From Candidatus Woesearchaeota archaeon (GTDB lineage: Archaea; Nanobdellota; Nanobdellia; Woesearchaeales; UBA10216), in contig JACPCV010000006.1 of the NCBI GenBank assembly GCA_016184345.1, positions 1 through 64,000 on the forward strand: a DNA stretch of 64,000 nt. The letters run 5' to 3'. Position 1 is the stretch's first letter. Every line of letters starts with the position of its first letter. Below are positions 1 to 7,614 of this stretch, piece after piece. The notes beneath the pieces were generated by a model. That model was not told where the DNA came from. It saw only the letters and a program-made list of their open reading frames with translations, and did not search any database. The position numbers and the translations under genes are program-made.

Positions 1-150
1 CTGAGTATAAGCGCAGTCATCATTCAAAACACACAACTTAGCAGCAGCGCCTGCGCTATTGGACAAGAAAAAAAGCGAGCCAAACAGCAAAAGCACTACA
101 GAAAGACCATAAACGATGCGATAAGCACGTAAAAGCCGCTCAGTTCTCAT
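1..150 (-). CDS. Secreted protein, N-terminal fragment (cut by window edge)
   Basis: An open frame runs from an ATG at 150 to the window edge (50 codons, no stop). It begins with positively charged residues (MRTERLLRAYR) followed by a long hydrophobic stretch rich in V, L and F ending near SNSAGAAA, a good signal peptide or membrane anchor. Just after it come two cysteines (CVLNDDC), as in small disulfide-containing surface domains. The product is therefore probably exported. The rest of the gene lies outside the window, so no family can be named. Confidence 0.6.
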   Translation of the reverse strand, partial: MRTERLLRAYRIVYGLSVVLLLFGSLFFLSNSAGAAAKLCVLNDDCAYTQ

Positions 151-155
151 GAAGT

Positions 156-204
156 TATAGTAAATTCATTATTAGAAGTTCCAATATTAAATGAATTTAC
201 TATA
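156..204. repeat. 15-bp perfect inverted repeat (long hairpin)
   Basis: TATAGTAAATTCATT at 156-170 is exactly complementary to 190-204, with 19 nt between. It lies between the divergent starts of the secreted protein (150) and the DUF99 gene (245). Its sequence resembles the 13-bp inverted repeat at 53903-53949 (ATAGCAAATTGCA), suggesting a second family of dispersed hairpins. It could instead be a shared operator. Confidence 0.7.
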
Positions 205-244
205 GCGACAAAACTATTTAAACTTCAGTGCCGCTTCTGCTGCC

Positions 245-808
245 ATGATAAAGAAGGAAGCTAGAATCCTGGGCATTGACGACAGTCCCTTTGACAAGTT
301 CAGGGACAGGGAAGTCCTCATTATTGGAACTTTTTTTCGCGGTGGCAGCTCGCTTGACGGCGTGATGACAACAACCGCAGCTGTTGACGGCAGCGATGCA
401 ACTGCAAAAATAATCAGGATGGTCAAGAAAAGCAAGTTCTTCCCCCAATTGCAGGCAATAATGCTCAACGGCATAGCTGTTGGCGGCTTCAACGTGATAG
501 ACATACAAAAACTGCGCTCTGCAACAAAAATTCCAGTCGTTGTTGTGATGCGCGATTTCCCCGAAGTTGGCAAAATTAAGGGCACTCTGGCAAGTTTAGG
601 GATGGAAGCAAAGGTGAAGCTGATAGAAAAGGCAGGCAGGATTTACAAGGTTGATAATGTCCATGTGCAGTTGAGCGGCTGCAGCCTAGAAAGAGCAAGG
701 GAGCTTCTTAAGATATCCTGTACCCGCTCCAATATTCCTGAGCCGGTGAGGGTTGCGCACCTCATAGCTGCAGGCATCAAGCTTGGGGAAAGCAAGGGGA
801 AGGCGTGA
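245..808 (+). CDS. DUF99 / UPF0215 family protein (endonuclease dU-like)
   Basis: The 187-residue protein matches the archaeal DUF99 family in length and layout: GIDDSPF near the N-terminus (residues 10-16), a conserved RGGSSLDGV segment around residues 32-40, and the central LNGIAVGGFNVID block. The fold of this family is related to endonuclease V, and some members are annotated as endonuclease dU, so a role in repair of deaminated DNA is plausible but not shown here. A TATA box (ctatttaaac, near 212-221) lies about 28 nt upstream of the ATG, which supports a leaderless transcript and this start. It converges with the next gene, leaving only 2 nt between the stops. Confidence 0.8.
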   Translation: MIKKEARILGIDDSPFDKFRDREVLIIGTFFRGGSSLDGVMTTTAAVDGSDATAKIIRMVKKSKFFPQLQAIMLNGIAVGGFNVIDIQKLRSATKIPVVVVMRDFPEVGKIKGTLASLGMEAKVKLIEKAGRIYKVDNVHVQLSGCSLERARELLKISCTRSNIPEPVRVAHLIAAGIKLGESKGKA

Positions 809-810
809 AG

Positions 811-1872
811 CTAGAAAACGCCAGGGATAAACCGGTACCGGACTTTCTTGCAGTATTCCCTGTATTCATTGTCAGCAAGAAGATGGCGCTCTTCAGTGAT
901 TGCCCTGAGGAAGTAGACTAGCGCCCAGGCGCCGGTAGTGGCAACTATCGCTGCGCTGTAGACAAGGTTTGCTGACGTAATAAGGGGCAGCACGGTAATG
1001 GCCCAGGCTAGATTTTTAGCCACATACGCCGGGTGCCTCACGAATGCATACGGCCCTCGTGAAACAATTCCCCTGTTTGTGAGATTGGAGCATTTTGCGC
1101 CCAAGGCGATTGTAGCCCATACGTATATCAGGAATAGCGCGAGCACAGCAATCCGCAGGGTGAACGTCAGGCCTCCTGTGGATAGCTGCACATAGTCATT
1201 GGCATACCAGCCAACGTAGTTGCCAAGGAACGTGTTGAATGGAGGGTAGCACACCAACGTGACAATCCAACCGAAAAAGGTGGGCTCCACCGAGCGCACG
1301 GTGTTACGGAGCCAGGATGATTCTATCGCGTAGCCGAATGAAAAGAATGCCGTATCTATGATGAATATCAGGGCTATGAGCAAAGGATACATGGCTAAGT
1401 TGAATGACTGCATGCTGATGGCAAATTCCTGCGCACGCCACGCCCAAAAGCTGTTCTGGAAATCGTTAAGGCTGTTAAAAAGGAAGTTGAGCATGAGTGG
1501 CAGGAAAAATACCTTTACAAGCACAAAAAGGAGGATGGTTTTTTCATGCTGGTCAATCTTGGGCAGGGGGTGGCTTGGATTAAGGGTGAAGTTTGCAATG
1601 TAAGCCTTTGTTTCCCGGGAAAGCCGCCAAAGCATCCTGAGGAGCGTGGACCCTTTCGACTCATTAACATGCCTGAGAGGGAGGAGGACATGGAATAAAA
1701 CGCCAAGCACCGTGTATGCCAGCGCCATCCACAGCAGCACTTGCTGCGTTTCAGGCCTGAGGAAGCCGGCATAGTAGCTGTTGGTGCGGTAAAATGCAAT
1801 GGCAAGCCAAATCAGTGCCAAATTGGAGATGTAAGATTCAACCTTGCGCCGAAGCCCTGGCTGAGCCAGCAT
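811..1872 (-). CDS. Isoprenylcysteine carboxyl methyltransferase-like membrane protein
   Basis: A polytopic membrane protein of about 353 residues. The C-terminal part carries the ICMT/PEMT signature: RGPYAFVRHPAYVAKN, then two hydrophobic helices, then ITEERHLLADNEYREY. RHPxY and the EER pair bind S-adenosylmethionine in this superfamily. The N-terminal two thirds add several further membrane helices not needed by the minimal family. The ATG at 1872 was chosen over an upstream one because a TATA box (tttataaa on the minus strand, near 1890-1900) lies about 27 nt upstream. The methyl acceptor is unknown; prenylated proteins, lipids or small hydrophobic compounds are all possible. Confidence 0.75.
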   Translation of the reverse strand: MLAQPGLRRKVESYISNLALIWLAIAFYRTNSYYAGFLRPETQQVLLWMALAYTVLGVLFHVLLPLRHVNESKGSTLLRMLWRLSRETKAYIANFTLNPSHPLPKIDQHEKTILLFVLVKVFFLPLMLNFLFNSLNDFQNSFWAWRAQEFAISMQSFNLAMYPLLIALIFIIDTAFFSFGYAIESSWLRNTVRSVEPTFFGWIVTLVCYPPFNTFLGNYVGWYANDYVQLSTGGLTFTLRIAVLALFLIYVWATIALGAKCSNLTNRGIVSRGPYAFVRHPAYVAKNLAWAITVLPLITSANLVYSAAIVATTGAWALVYFLRAITEERHLLADNEYREYCKKVRYRFIPGVF

Positions 1873-2081
1873 TCCTTGACTGGCCTGGGTGAAATTTATA
1901 AAAGTATCGCAAAGAAAGCAAAGCGTCAAAAATTTCCGCCTTCTCCGTTTTTCTTTCAAAAAAATCGCGTTTTTCCGTTAAATTTGCGGCAGCTGCCGAA
2001 GCTCTTCCGTAAGTAGCAGAATTCCGACGACAAATCAGCCGAAAGGCATTTTAATCCTGAAGGCTGCAGCTTGCAGCGGTG

Positions 2082-3476
2082 ATGATAATGATAAAAGATT
2101 ACTTTAAGTTCATTACGGCTGCGGCTTTACTCGCTGTTGTACTTGGAGTGAACGCGGCAGTGGCCGCAGCTGCAACCGATGGCAGCAGCGTAATAATCTC
2201 ACAGGTCCTTTACGATCCTGCAGGCACAGAGTCCGGTGGGGAGGCCGTTGAGCTCTACAACCCGGCAGCTTCTTCTATAAACATTAGTGGCTGGGTTCTG
2301 GCCACGGAAACCTCCCCAACAGACGCCACCCTTCCGCTAAGTGCGGTGATTTGCAGCGGCTGCTATTACTTGGTTGCAGATGTGAACTGGTCAAATGCAA
2401 AGGATAACGCCTCTTGGCCAAACGCCGACCACGAGGAAGCAATAACTCTGGCAAACACTGACGCAGGTGTTGCGCTAAAAGACTCAAACAGCACAATGAT
2501 TGATGCTGTCGGCTGGGGCAACCCTGTAAGCATAGGAACCGGCCTGTTTGAGGGCGCTCCACACGGCGGTAGCGGCAACGGAAAAGCTCTTGTGAGAAAA
2601 ACATCAGGCAGCAGCTACCTTGACACAGACAACAACTCAAACGACTTTTACGGCGCAACGCCGCAGTTCCACAGCAGCAATTCAACACCTTCAAATGCAG
2701 CAACCGGAGGCGCTGAAGTCAGAGTCACCATTGTGGTTTCCGGCTCGGCCTCTGCTGTTGAATCCGTAAGCATTACTGATGATGACAGCTTCCTGTCCGG
2801 CAGCCAGGTAAGCCCTGTTCCCGGAGGCAGCAAGGCTGTCACGGTTGAAGCGGTTGTTTCTGACGCCAACGGCGTTGCTGACATTGCCTCAGTCATAGCA
2901 ACTTTTAATGCATTGAATTTCACGATGTCCAAGAAAGCAGATATGAACTCAACAGCAGCGGTTTATTCAGCTTCTTTCAACCTGTCAAGCAGCTTCCCTG
3001 CAGGAAACTACACTGTTAGCGTGGCTGCCATTGACAATTCACAGCTCTCTTCAGCCATGGCGGCAAGCTTTGAGTACATGACGCTGGTTTCTGTCAATGT
3101 TGACATCACTTCACTGGTGTTCTTCGCCTCGCCTGGCTCGGTTTACGAGTCTGCAGCAGCGTCAGGCAGCCAAAACGCAACCGTGACCAATGTCACGATA
3201 GGAAATGCAGGCAACGTCGTGCTTGACTTTGACGTTTCAGCTACAAATTTCACGTCAGGCAGTGCGCTGATAGAGGCGCCAAGGCTGCAGTACGCGTTTG
3301 GCGGCAACTATTCAGACGCGGCAAGGGCAGGAAATCTCACTAACAGCAAGGCAAGAAAGGACGTGAACCTTGCCCCTGATTCCAAAACAGGGCTTGGCCT
3401 GCGCCTGAATGTGCCTGTTGCAACATCCCCAGGCAACTATACTGGAATAATATCGCTGGTCGCGGTGAATTCCTGA
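2082..3476 (+). CDS. Secreted lamin-tail-domain surface protein
   Basis: After a signal peptide (hydrophobic FITAAALLAVVLGVNAAVAA) comes a lamin tail domain: EAVELYNPAASSINISGWVL, then a DAVGWGN segment and a GKALVRK strand, roughly residues 35-195. The rest is beta-rich with many N-x-S/T sites and looks like one or two Ig-like modules. Lamin tail domains occur in extracellular proteins and nucleases of archaea and bacteria, so a cell-surface role is likely. The start is either a GTG at 2079 or the ATG at 2082, both about 27-30 nt after a TATA-like tttaat. The stop overlaps the next start by one base (TGATG), so both genes form an operon. Confidence 0.7.
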   Translation: MIMIKDYFKFITAAALLAVVLGVNAAVAAAATDGSSVIISQVLYDPAGTESGGEAVELYNPAASSINISGWVLATETSPTDATLPLSAVICSGCYYLVADVNWSNAKDNASWPNADHEEAITLANTDAGVALKDSNSTMIDAVGWGNPVSIGTGLFEGAPHGGSGNGKALVRKTSGSSYLDTDNNSNDFYGATPQFHSSNSTPSNAATGGAEVRVTIVVSGSASAVESVSITDDDSFLSGSQVSPVPGGSKAVTVEAVVSDANGVADIASVIATFNALNFTMSKKADMNSTAAVYSASFNLSSSFPAGNYTVSVAAIDNSQLSSAMAASFEYMTLVSVNVDITSLVFFASPGSVYESAAASGSQNATVTNVTIGNAGNVVLDFDVSATNFTSGSALIEAPRLQYAFGGNYSDAARAGNLTNSKARKDVNLAPDSKTGLGLRLNVPVATSPGNYTGIISLVAVNS

Positions 3477-4012
3477 TGAGTGTCAGCCAGCTTATTTATT
3501 GTTTTTGCCTTTTGGCTTTCGCTGCCTCAGTAACAGCTGTTAATTCCCAGCTGTCAAACGCTGCAGGCTTTGGAGTTTCGCCATCCAGCATTGAGTTCGT
3601 AATTGAAAAAGGCTCGTCAGCCTCAAGGCAGCTCATAATTTACAATACCGGCACTGATGCGCAGTTCACGGCCGTTAGTGAAAACCCTGCAATTAGTGCT
3701 GAACCGGATAATGGAATGTTAAAGAACGGTAAATCAACTGCCATCAAAGTAACAGCTAATGGCGAAAAGCCCGGCAAAAGCGCAAGCGAAATCCTTGTCA
3801 GCCTGGCTCATGGCAGCGACAATCCTGATGGCAAGGTCAGGCTCTCGCTGGGCACGAGGGTTAGAGTGTCCCTGACAGTCATTGAAAGTGCTGTGCAGTC
3901 CGCTGATTTTTTTGTGGGGGCACTTACCTCGGCAGCCATAACAGTGGCCGGGCTGTCAGCTTACCTTGCCCTGAGAAGAAAAAATGTTCGGCTTCTGCCA
4001 GCCAAAGCGTAA
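3476..4012 (+). CDS. Membrane-anchored extracellular beta-domain protein
   Basis: The 178-residue product has an N-terminal signal peptide, a beta-rich middle (GVSPSSIEFVIEKGSSASRQL, IIYNTGTDAQF) resembling an Ig-like or pilus-chaperone-like fold, and a C-terminal hydrophobic helix followed by LRRKN, i.e. a stop-transfer anchor with a short basic tail. It would sit on the outer face of the cytoplasmic membrane. Translation is coupled to the lamin-tail gene upstream through a TGATG overlap, so the two probably act together at the cell surface. No specific family was recognised. Confidence 0.6.
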   Translation: MSVSQLIYCFCLLAFAASVTAVNSQLSNAAGFGVSPSSIEFVIEKGSSASRQLIIYNTGTDAQFTAVSENPAISAEPDNGMLKNGKSTAIKVTANGEKPGKSASEILVSLAHGSDNPDGKVRLSLGTRVRVSLTVIESAVQSADFFVGALTSAAITVAGLSAYLALRRKNVRLLPAKA

Positions 4013-4046
4013 AGCTTATATAGATATACATATGAATATCGATACT

Positions 4047-4307
4047 ATGGCCAGGACGATAATGATTGCAGACAGGGTTTATGCGGATTTGAAGAAAGCT
4101 AAGGGAGCTGACAAGAGCTTTAGCGAGGTAATAGCTGAGGCGCTGGAAAAATCAGGCAACAGGAGAAAAACAATTGCGGATGTACTAAAACATGCAGGTG
4201 CGTTAAAAGGCTATAAAGAAGATGAGGAGGCCGCTAAATGGTTGAAGGATATGTGGGGAAGATGGAACAGGCGTTTGGACAGGGAAATGAACAAAGAGTC
4301 GTTTTAG
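4047..4307 (+). CDS. VapB-type antitoxin (DUF217-like)
   Basis: The N-terminus MARTIMIADRVYADLKKAKGADKSF followed by SEVIAEAL is typical of the archaeal DUF217/VapB antitoxin family, which binds DNA through the N-terminus and neutralises a PIN toxin with its C-terminal helix. An upstream ATG at 4032 is also in frame, but a strong TATA element (gcttatatagatata, 4013-4027) is about 27 nt from the ATG at 4047. The gene overlaps the downstream VapC by 70 nt. An SD-like GAGGAGG (4224-4230) inside this gene serves the toxin. Confidence 0.75.
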   Translation: MARTIMIADRVYADLKKAKGADKSFSEVIAEALEKSGNRRKTIADVLKHAGALKGYKEDEEAAKWLKDMWGRWNRRLDREMNKESF

Positions 4308-4666
4308 ATACTTCCGTGTGTATAGAATTATTAAGAAAAAATCAGGCTGTTGCAGAAGAAGTCGCGAAGAGCCGGGATGCCTACTCCTATCTAAGCACAG
4401 TAACCCTGTTTGAGCTTTTTATGCGAAGCAACAATCTTGAACCTGTGGAAGCGCTTACGTCAGAGTTCCAGCTGCTTAACTTTGACGAAAAATCAGCCAG
4501 GAAAGCCAGTGAGATTGCACTGGAGCTTAAGCATAAGGGAATGCCAATTGAGGCTGCTGACCTTTTCATAGCCGCAACAGCCATAGTCAACAACTGTGCC
4601 CTTGCCACCCTCAACACGAAAGATTTTTCAAGGATTAAGGGGCTGAAGCTGGTAAGGCTACGGTAA
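4238..4666 (+). CDS. VapC-type PIN-domain toxin
   Basis: PIN ribonuclease: VVLDTSVCIELL gives the first acidic residue, TLFELFM the glutamate, AADLFIAATAI the third acidic residue, and NTKDFSRI the C-terminal one. The length (142 residues) is normal for VapC. Toxins of this family cleave tRNA or rRNA when freed from the antitoxin. The ATG at 4238 has the SD GAGGAGG 7 nt upstream; a second in-frame ATG at 4262 is possible. It forms an overlapping pair with the VapB gene. Confidence 0.8.
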   Translation: MVEGYVGKMEQAFGQGNEQRVVLDTSVCIELLRKNQAVAEEVAKSRDAYSYLSTVTLFELFMRSNNLEPVEALTSEFQLLNFDEKSARKASEIALELKHKGMPIEAADLFIAATAIVNNCALATLNTKDFSRIKGLKLVRLR

Positions 4667-4674
4667 AATTAATG

Positions 4675-4774
4675 CGCCGGCGGCGGGAGTTTCACCCACT
4701 AAGGTTTTGAACCCGCGAGGCTTCCGCCAAGAGGATCTCAACCTCCCGCCATGACCAAGCTAGGCGACGCCGGC
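4675..4774 (-). tRNA. tRNA-Leu(GAG) with a 17-nt T-loop intron
   Basis: Read on the minus strand from 4774. The acceptor stem is GCCGGCG/CGCCGGC and the D-arm GCC...GGC. The anticodon arm GGAGG-TTGAGAT-CCTCT gives anticodon GAG, with a long class II variable arm, and the T-stem is GCGGG/CCCGC. The T-loop is interrupted. Removal of 4689-4705 restores the canonical TTCAAAT loop. CCA is not encoded. A TATA-like tttatatatc at 4781-4790 lies just upstream. Mature length would be 83 nt before CCA addition. Confidence 0.85.
4689..4705 (-). other. tRNA-Leu intron between positions 59 and 60, bulge-helix-bulge
   Basis: The exon T-stem GCGGG/CCCGC is the outer helix. TTCA of the T-loop pairs with TGAA of the intron to form a perfect 4-bp central helix. 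It is flanked by 3-nt bulges on opposite strands (AAA on the 5' side, ACT on the 3' side), and CCT/GGG closes a TAGT loop inside. Cutting after the second base of each bulge removes exactly 17 nt. This is the strict motif recognised by archaeal tRNA endonuclease. Confidence 0.8.
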
Positions 4775-4811
4775 AAAAAGTTTATATATCACTTAACATT
4801 TTTAGTTTACG

Positions 4812-4847
4812 GGATCTCAACCTCTTGCGCCAAGCTAAGCGGCGCGC
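4812..4847 (-). repeat. Partial tRNA-Leu 5'-half copy
   Basis: On the minus strand, GCTTAGCTTGG followed by AGAGGTTGAGATCC closely matches the D-arm and anticodon region of the intact tRNA-Leu 40 nt downstream (CCTAGCTTGG and GGAGGTTGAGATCC), with small gaps. No 3' half follows, so it is a fragment and not a second gene. It may mark an old integration or duplication at the tRNA locus. Confidence 0.5.
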
Positions 4848-4939
4848 AATTCTTCCATGATTTTACTCACAGCCTGCTCAAAAACTGCCTTCAAAGCCAC
4901 TGGACACCCTGCAACAGTCCGGCAGCCAATGCTATCTAA
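4835..4939 (-). pseudogene. Possible 3'-end remnant of a protein gene
   Basis: A frame on the minus strand reads LDSIGCRTVAGCPVAL, then KAVFEQAVSKIMEELRAA and a stop, with no plausible start: the preceding codon is a stop and no ATG is available. The composition looks like real coding sequence (amphipathic helix at the end). The stop lies inside the tRNA-Leu half-copy. It may be a relic left by a rearrangement; chance is not excluded. The remainder of 4940-5051 holds no feature I can support. Confidence 0.3.
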
Positions 4940-5051
4940 TTATAGTTCACCAAAATATTACTCTAGCAGGCACTTGACATCAATTTTTTATATATTAATG
5001 AACTCTTTTTAGCAACCAAACCATCAAAAAAGTAATTGCACTCACCCCACT

Positions 5052-6893
5052 TCACGAATAATAATATTTCCCCTCCGCCTTTTGCTCCCTTTCCAGCCTT
5101 GAGCCTGGCGAGTTGATTCTTGGCCTGTTGGAGTCCTTGTCCCTTCTCAGCGTGATGTTCAGGCTTTTGAGGAAGTGATTCATGCCGTCTTCCATCGTGA
5201 AGGGCCCGTGAGCTTCCCCGGCACCAGCGGGCTGGCCCTCAAACACCATTATCATGTCAGCAACGTAATCAATCAGAAGCAGATCGTGGTCAACTACCAG
5301 CGCTGTTTTGCCGTGCATCTCAATCCTCTCACGCAGCAGCTTTGAGACTGCTATCCTTTGCTCAACGTCAAGGTAAGCTGACGGCTCGTCCAGCAGGTAT
5401 AAGTCAGCATCTTCCGCAAGGCATTTCGCTATCATCACGCGCTGCAGCTCCCCTCCTGACAGCTCACTTACCTTTTTCAGCAGCAGGGGCTCAAGCTCCA
5501 GCCTTGCCATCAGCTGGGAATCGTTCTGGGCTTTTGCCAGTATGTTTGTAACCTGCTCATCTGCCTTCTCAATTGCGTGGATGTACTGCGGCTTGTAGGA
5601 TATTTTCACGCTCGCGCTTACAATTCCGCCATTAGCGGAATGTCCCATCGGGCGCATCCCGATGTGTATGCTTCCGGAGTCAGGCTTAATCTCCCCTGCC
5701 AGAATTTTCACGAAGCTTGTCTTGCCAAGCCCGTTTTCTCCAATGACTCCAATGACGTGCTTTTTCGGCAGCTCACCGGCAGCAGCCGTGAGACTGAATC
5801 TTCCCAGTTTTTTGCCAATGCTATCCCATTTCACAAGGCTCTCCTTGCTGATTATCTTTTGCGGAGGCTTTGCCTCAAACTTTATCTCGTGCTGCCTGAA
5901 CCGCATGTTGTCCTCCCTGATGTAGCCCTCAAGGTAGGTGTTTATCGCTGCCCTTGCGGGCTTTGGCTGGGCTGCCATGCCGTATGCTCCTGATTCGCCG
6001 TACATGATGTGCACTGAATCAGCGAGGTAGTCCAGGATTATGAGGTCGTGCTCAACAGCAACAACGGCAGTTTCAGGCTTCGCGAGTTTCCTGATAAAGC
6101 TGCTGATGCCTATACGCTGTTTTATGTCAAGGTAGGATGTTGGCTCGTCAAACAGGTAAACGTTCGTATCGTTTTTCAGCACAGCTGCTGCTATTGCTGT
6201 CCTTTGCAGCTCCCCTCCGGACACTTTGCTGATGTCTGTTTCAAGGACATCGCCTATTCCAAGCTCTCCTGCAACGGCAGCTATCTTCCTGTCGTCGCGG
6301 CAGACGCTGTGCAGGAGCTGCTGTGCTGTCCCCTTGAACGTCTTCGGGATTGCATCAACCGCCTGCGGCTTTACTGACACGGTTATTTTCCCGTCACGCA
6401 CTTTCTCAAAGAATACCTGGGCTTCCGAGCCCCTGAACATCTGGATAAGCTTGTCAACAGGATTCTTCCCGCTGTCGGCTTTTCCCGCAACAGACAATCC
6501 GAAATTCGGCTGGAGCATCTGCGCAATTACCTTGACAGCAGTGCTTTTTCCTATTCCGTTGATGCCCAGTATGCCGTTGACCTGCCCGAACAGTGGCACT
6601 GGCAGGCTGAACAGCTCAAAGCCATCCACGCCGAACCTGTGCACGGGCTTCTCGGTGAGCTTTTCAGGGAGCTTGACCATGTGGATTGCGCCAAACGGGC
6701 ACTTCTTGACAGTAATGCTCTCAGCATCTGTGCATACATCCTCATTCACCTGCGCCTTTCCGTCAGGGCCGACAACAAACACTTCCTTGCCCATCCTGTT
6801 TCCCGGGCTCACCCTGATGCACAGATAACCCCCGCACCCCTGCGGGTTGCACTTCTCCTTCTCAATGACCGCTATTCTGCGTTGCATAGGCAT
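5052..6893 (-). CDS. abce1: ABCE1/RLI ribosome-recycling ATPase with altered Fe-S domain
   Basis: The 613-residue protein has two ABC ATPase halves: Walker A GINGIGKST at about 110-118 and GENGLGKTS in the second half, signatures VSGGELQR and LSGGELQR, Walker B YLFDEPTSYLD and YLLDEPSAYLD. With the N-terminal iron-sulfur region this identifies ABCE1, which splits the ribosome after termination. Unusually, only five of the eight cluster cysteines are visible: Cys15, Cys20, Cys25, Cys54 and Cys65. Position 29 is Ser in RVSPGNR, where the family has Cys, and the second cluster reads CTDAESITVKKCP, lacking the middle two cysteines. The ATP-binding parts are intact. A TATA box (atttaaatac on the minus strand) about 25 nt upstream supports this start. 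Confidence 0.95.
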   Translation of the reverse strand: MPMQRRIAVIEKEKCNPQGCGGYLCIRVSPGNRMGKEVFVVGPDGKAQVNEDVCTDAESITVKKCPFGAIHMVKLPEKLTEKPVHRFGVDGFELFSLPVPLFGQVNGILGINGIGKSTAVKVIAQMLQPNFGLSVAGKADSGKNPVDKLIQMFRGSEAQVFFEKVRDGKITVSVKPQAVDAIPKTFKGTAQQLLHSVCRDDRKIAAVAGELGIGDVLETDISKVSGGELQRTAIAAAVLKNDTNVYLFDEPTSYLDIKQRIGISSFIRKLAKPETAVVAVEHDLIILDYLADSVHIMYGESGAYGMAAQPKPARAAINTYLEGYIREDNMRFRQHEIKFEAKPPQKIISKESLVKWDSIGKKLGRFSLTAAAGELPKKHVIGVIGENGLGKTSFVKILAGEIKPDSGSIHIGMRPMGHSANGGIVSASVKISYKPQYIHAIEKADEQVTNILAKAQNDSQLMARLELEPLLLKKVSELSGGELQRVMIAKCLAEDADLYLLDEPSAYLDVEQRIAVSKLLRERIEMHGKTALVVDHDLLLIDYVADMIMVFEGQPAGAGEAHGPFTMEDGMNHFLKSLNITLRRDKDSNRPRINSPGSRLEREQKAEGKYYYS

Positions 6894-7026
6894 ATTGTTT
6901 TGGGGTTTTGTATTTAAATTCTCGGTTGGTGCTTCCGTACAAACTTTCTCTTTTATAAAATCTTCTTTAAATTATTTTCGATAAAAACCGAAATATTTAT
7001 AAATAAGCTAATGTAATTAACGAAAT

Positions 7027-7614
7027 ATGAAGAAGTCAGAGCTAGTCTACAGGGAACTGCTGCGCAGCTTCATTGAGGAGAAAAAAGCTGTATTTACACA
7101 GCTTGGGCTAGCGAATGCTCTGGGCATTTCGCTGAGCACAGTCAACAACGCCCTGCAGCCGCTCAGGAGCATGGGGGCAGTCAGGGTTAAAAGGAGGAGC
7201 TTTGAGATTGTAAACGCCAGGAAAATCTTGTATTACTGGGCAAGTGCCAGAAGCCTTGAGAAAGATATTATTTACAAAACAAGGGCGGATATGGACATTT
7301 CGGAAATCGAGAAGCGAATGCCTCCCCAAGCGGTTTTTGCCGCCTATACAGCTTACAAGTTCAGGTTCAAGGACGCGCCAGCAGATTATTCAGAGGTGTA
7401 TGTTTACTGCAGCAGCGATGGCCTGAGAGAAGTCGCCAGAAGGTTTCCGCAGGGCAATGCTCTCAATCCGAATGTTTTCGTGCTGAGGAAGGACTTTGCG
7501 GATAACAAAATGCCCCTTGCCAACATATTTGTTGACCTTTGGAACTTGAAGGAATGGTATGCAAGGGATTTTTTGAAAGCCTTGGAGGGGAAACTCGGTG
7601 GAATACTGGCATGA
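7027..7614 (+). CDS. Winged-helix regulator / AbiEi-like antitoxin
   Basis: The 195-residue protein begins with a winged-helix DNA-binding domain: ELLRSFIEEKKAVFTQLGLANAL, then SLSTVNNALQPLRSMGAVRVKR. Its C-terminal half is a mixed alpha/beta domain without a clear name. The next gene encodes a nucleotidyltransferase and overlaps by 17 nt. HTH plus nucleotidyltransferase in this order is the arrangement of AbiE-type (type IV) TA pairs, so an antitoxin and autorepressor role is inferred. A TATA box (atatttataaata near 6990-7002) precedes it. Confidence 0.6.
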   Translation: MKKSELVYRELLRSFIEEKKAVFTQLGLANALGISLSTVNNALQPLRSMGAVRVKRRSFEIVNARKILYYWASARSLEKDIIYKTRADMDISEIEKRMPPQAVFAAYTAYKFRFKDAPADYSEVYVYCSSDGLREVARRFPQGNALNPNVFVLRKDFADNKMPLANIFVDLWNLKEWYARDFLKALEGKLGGILA

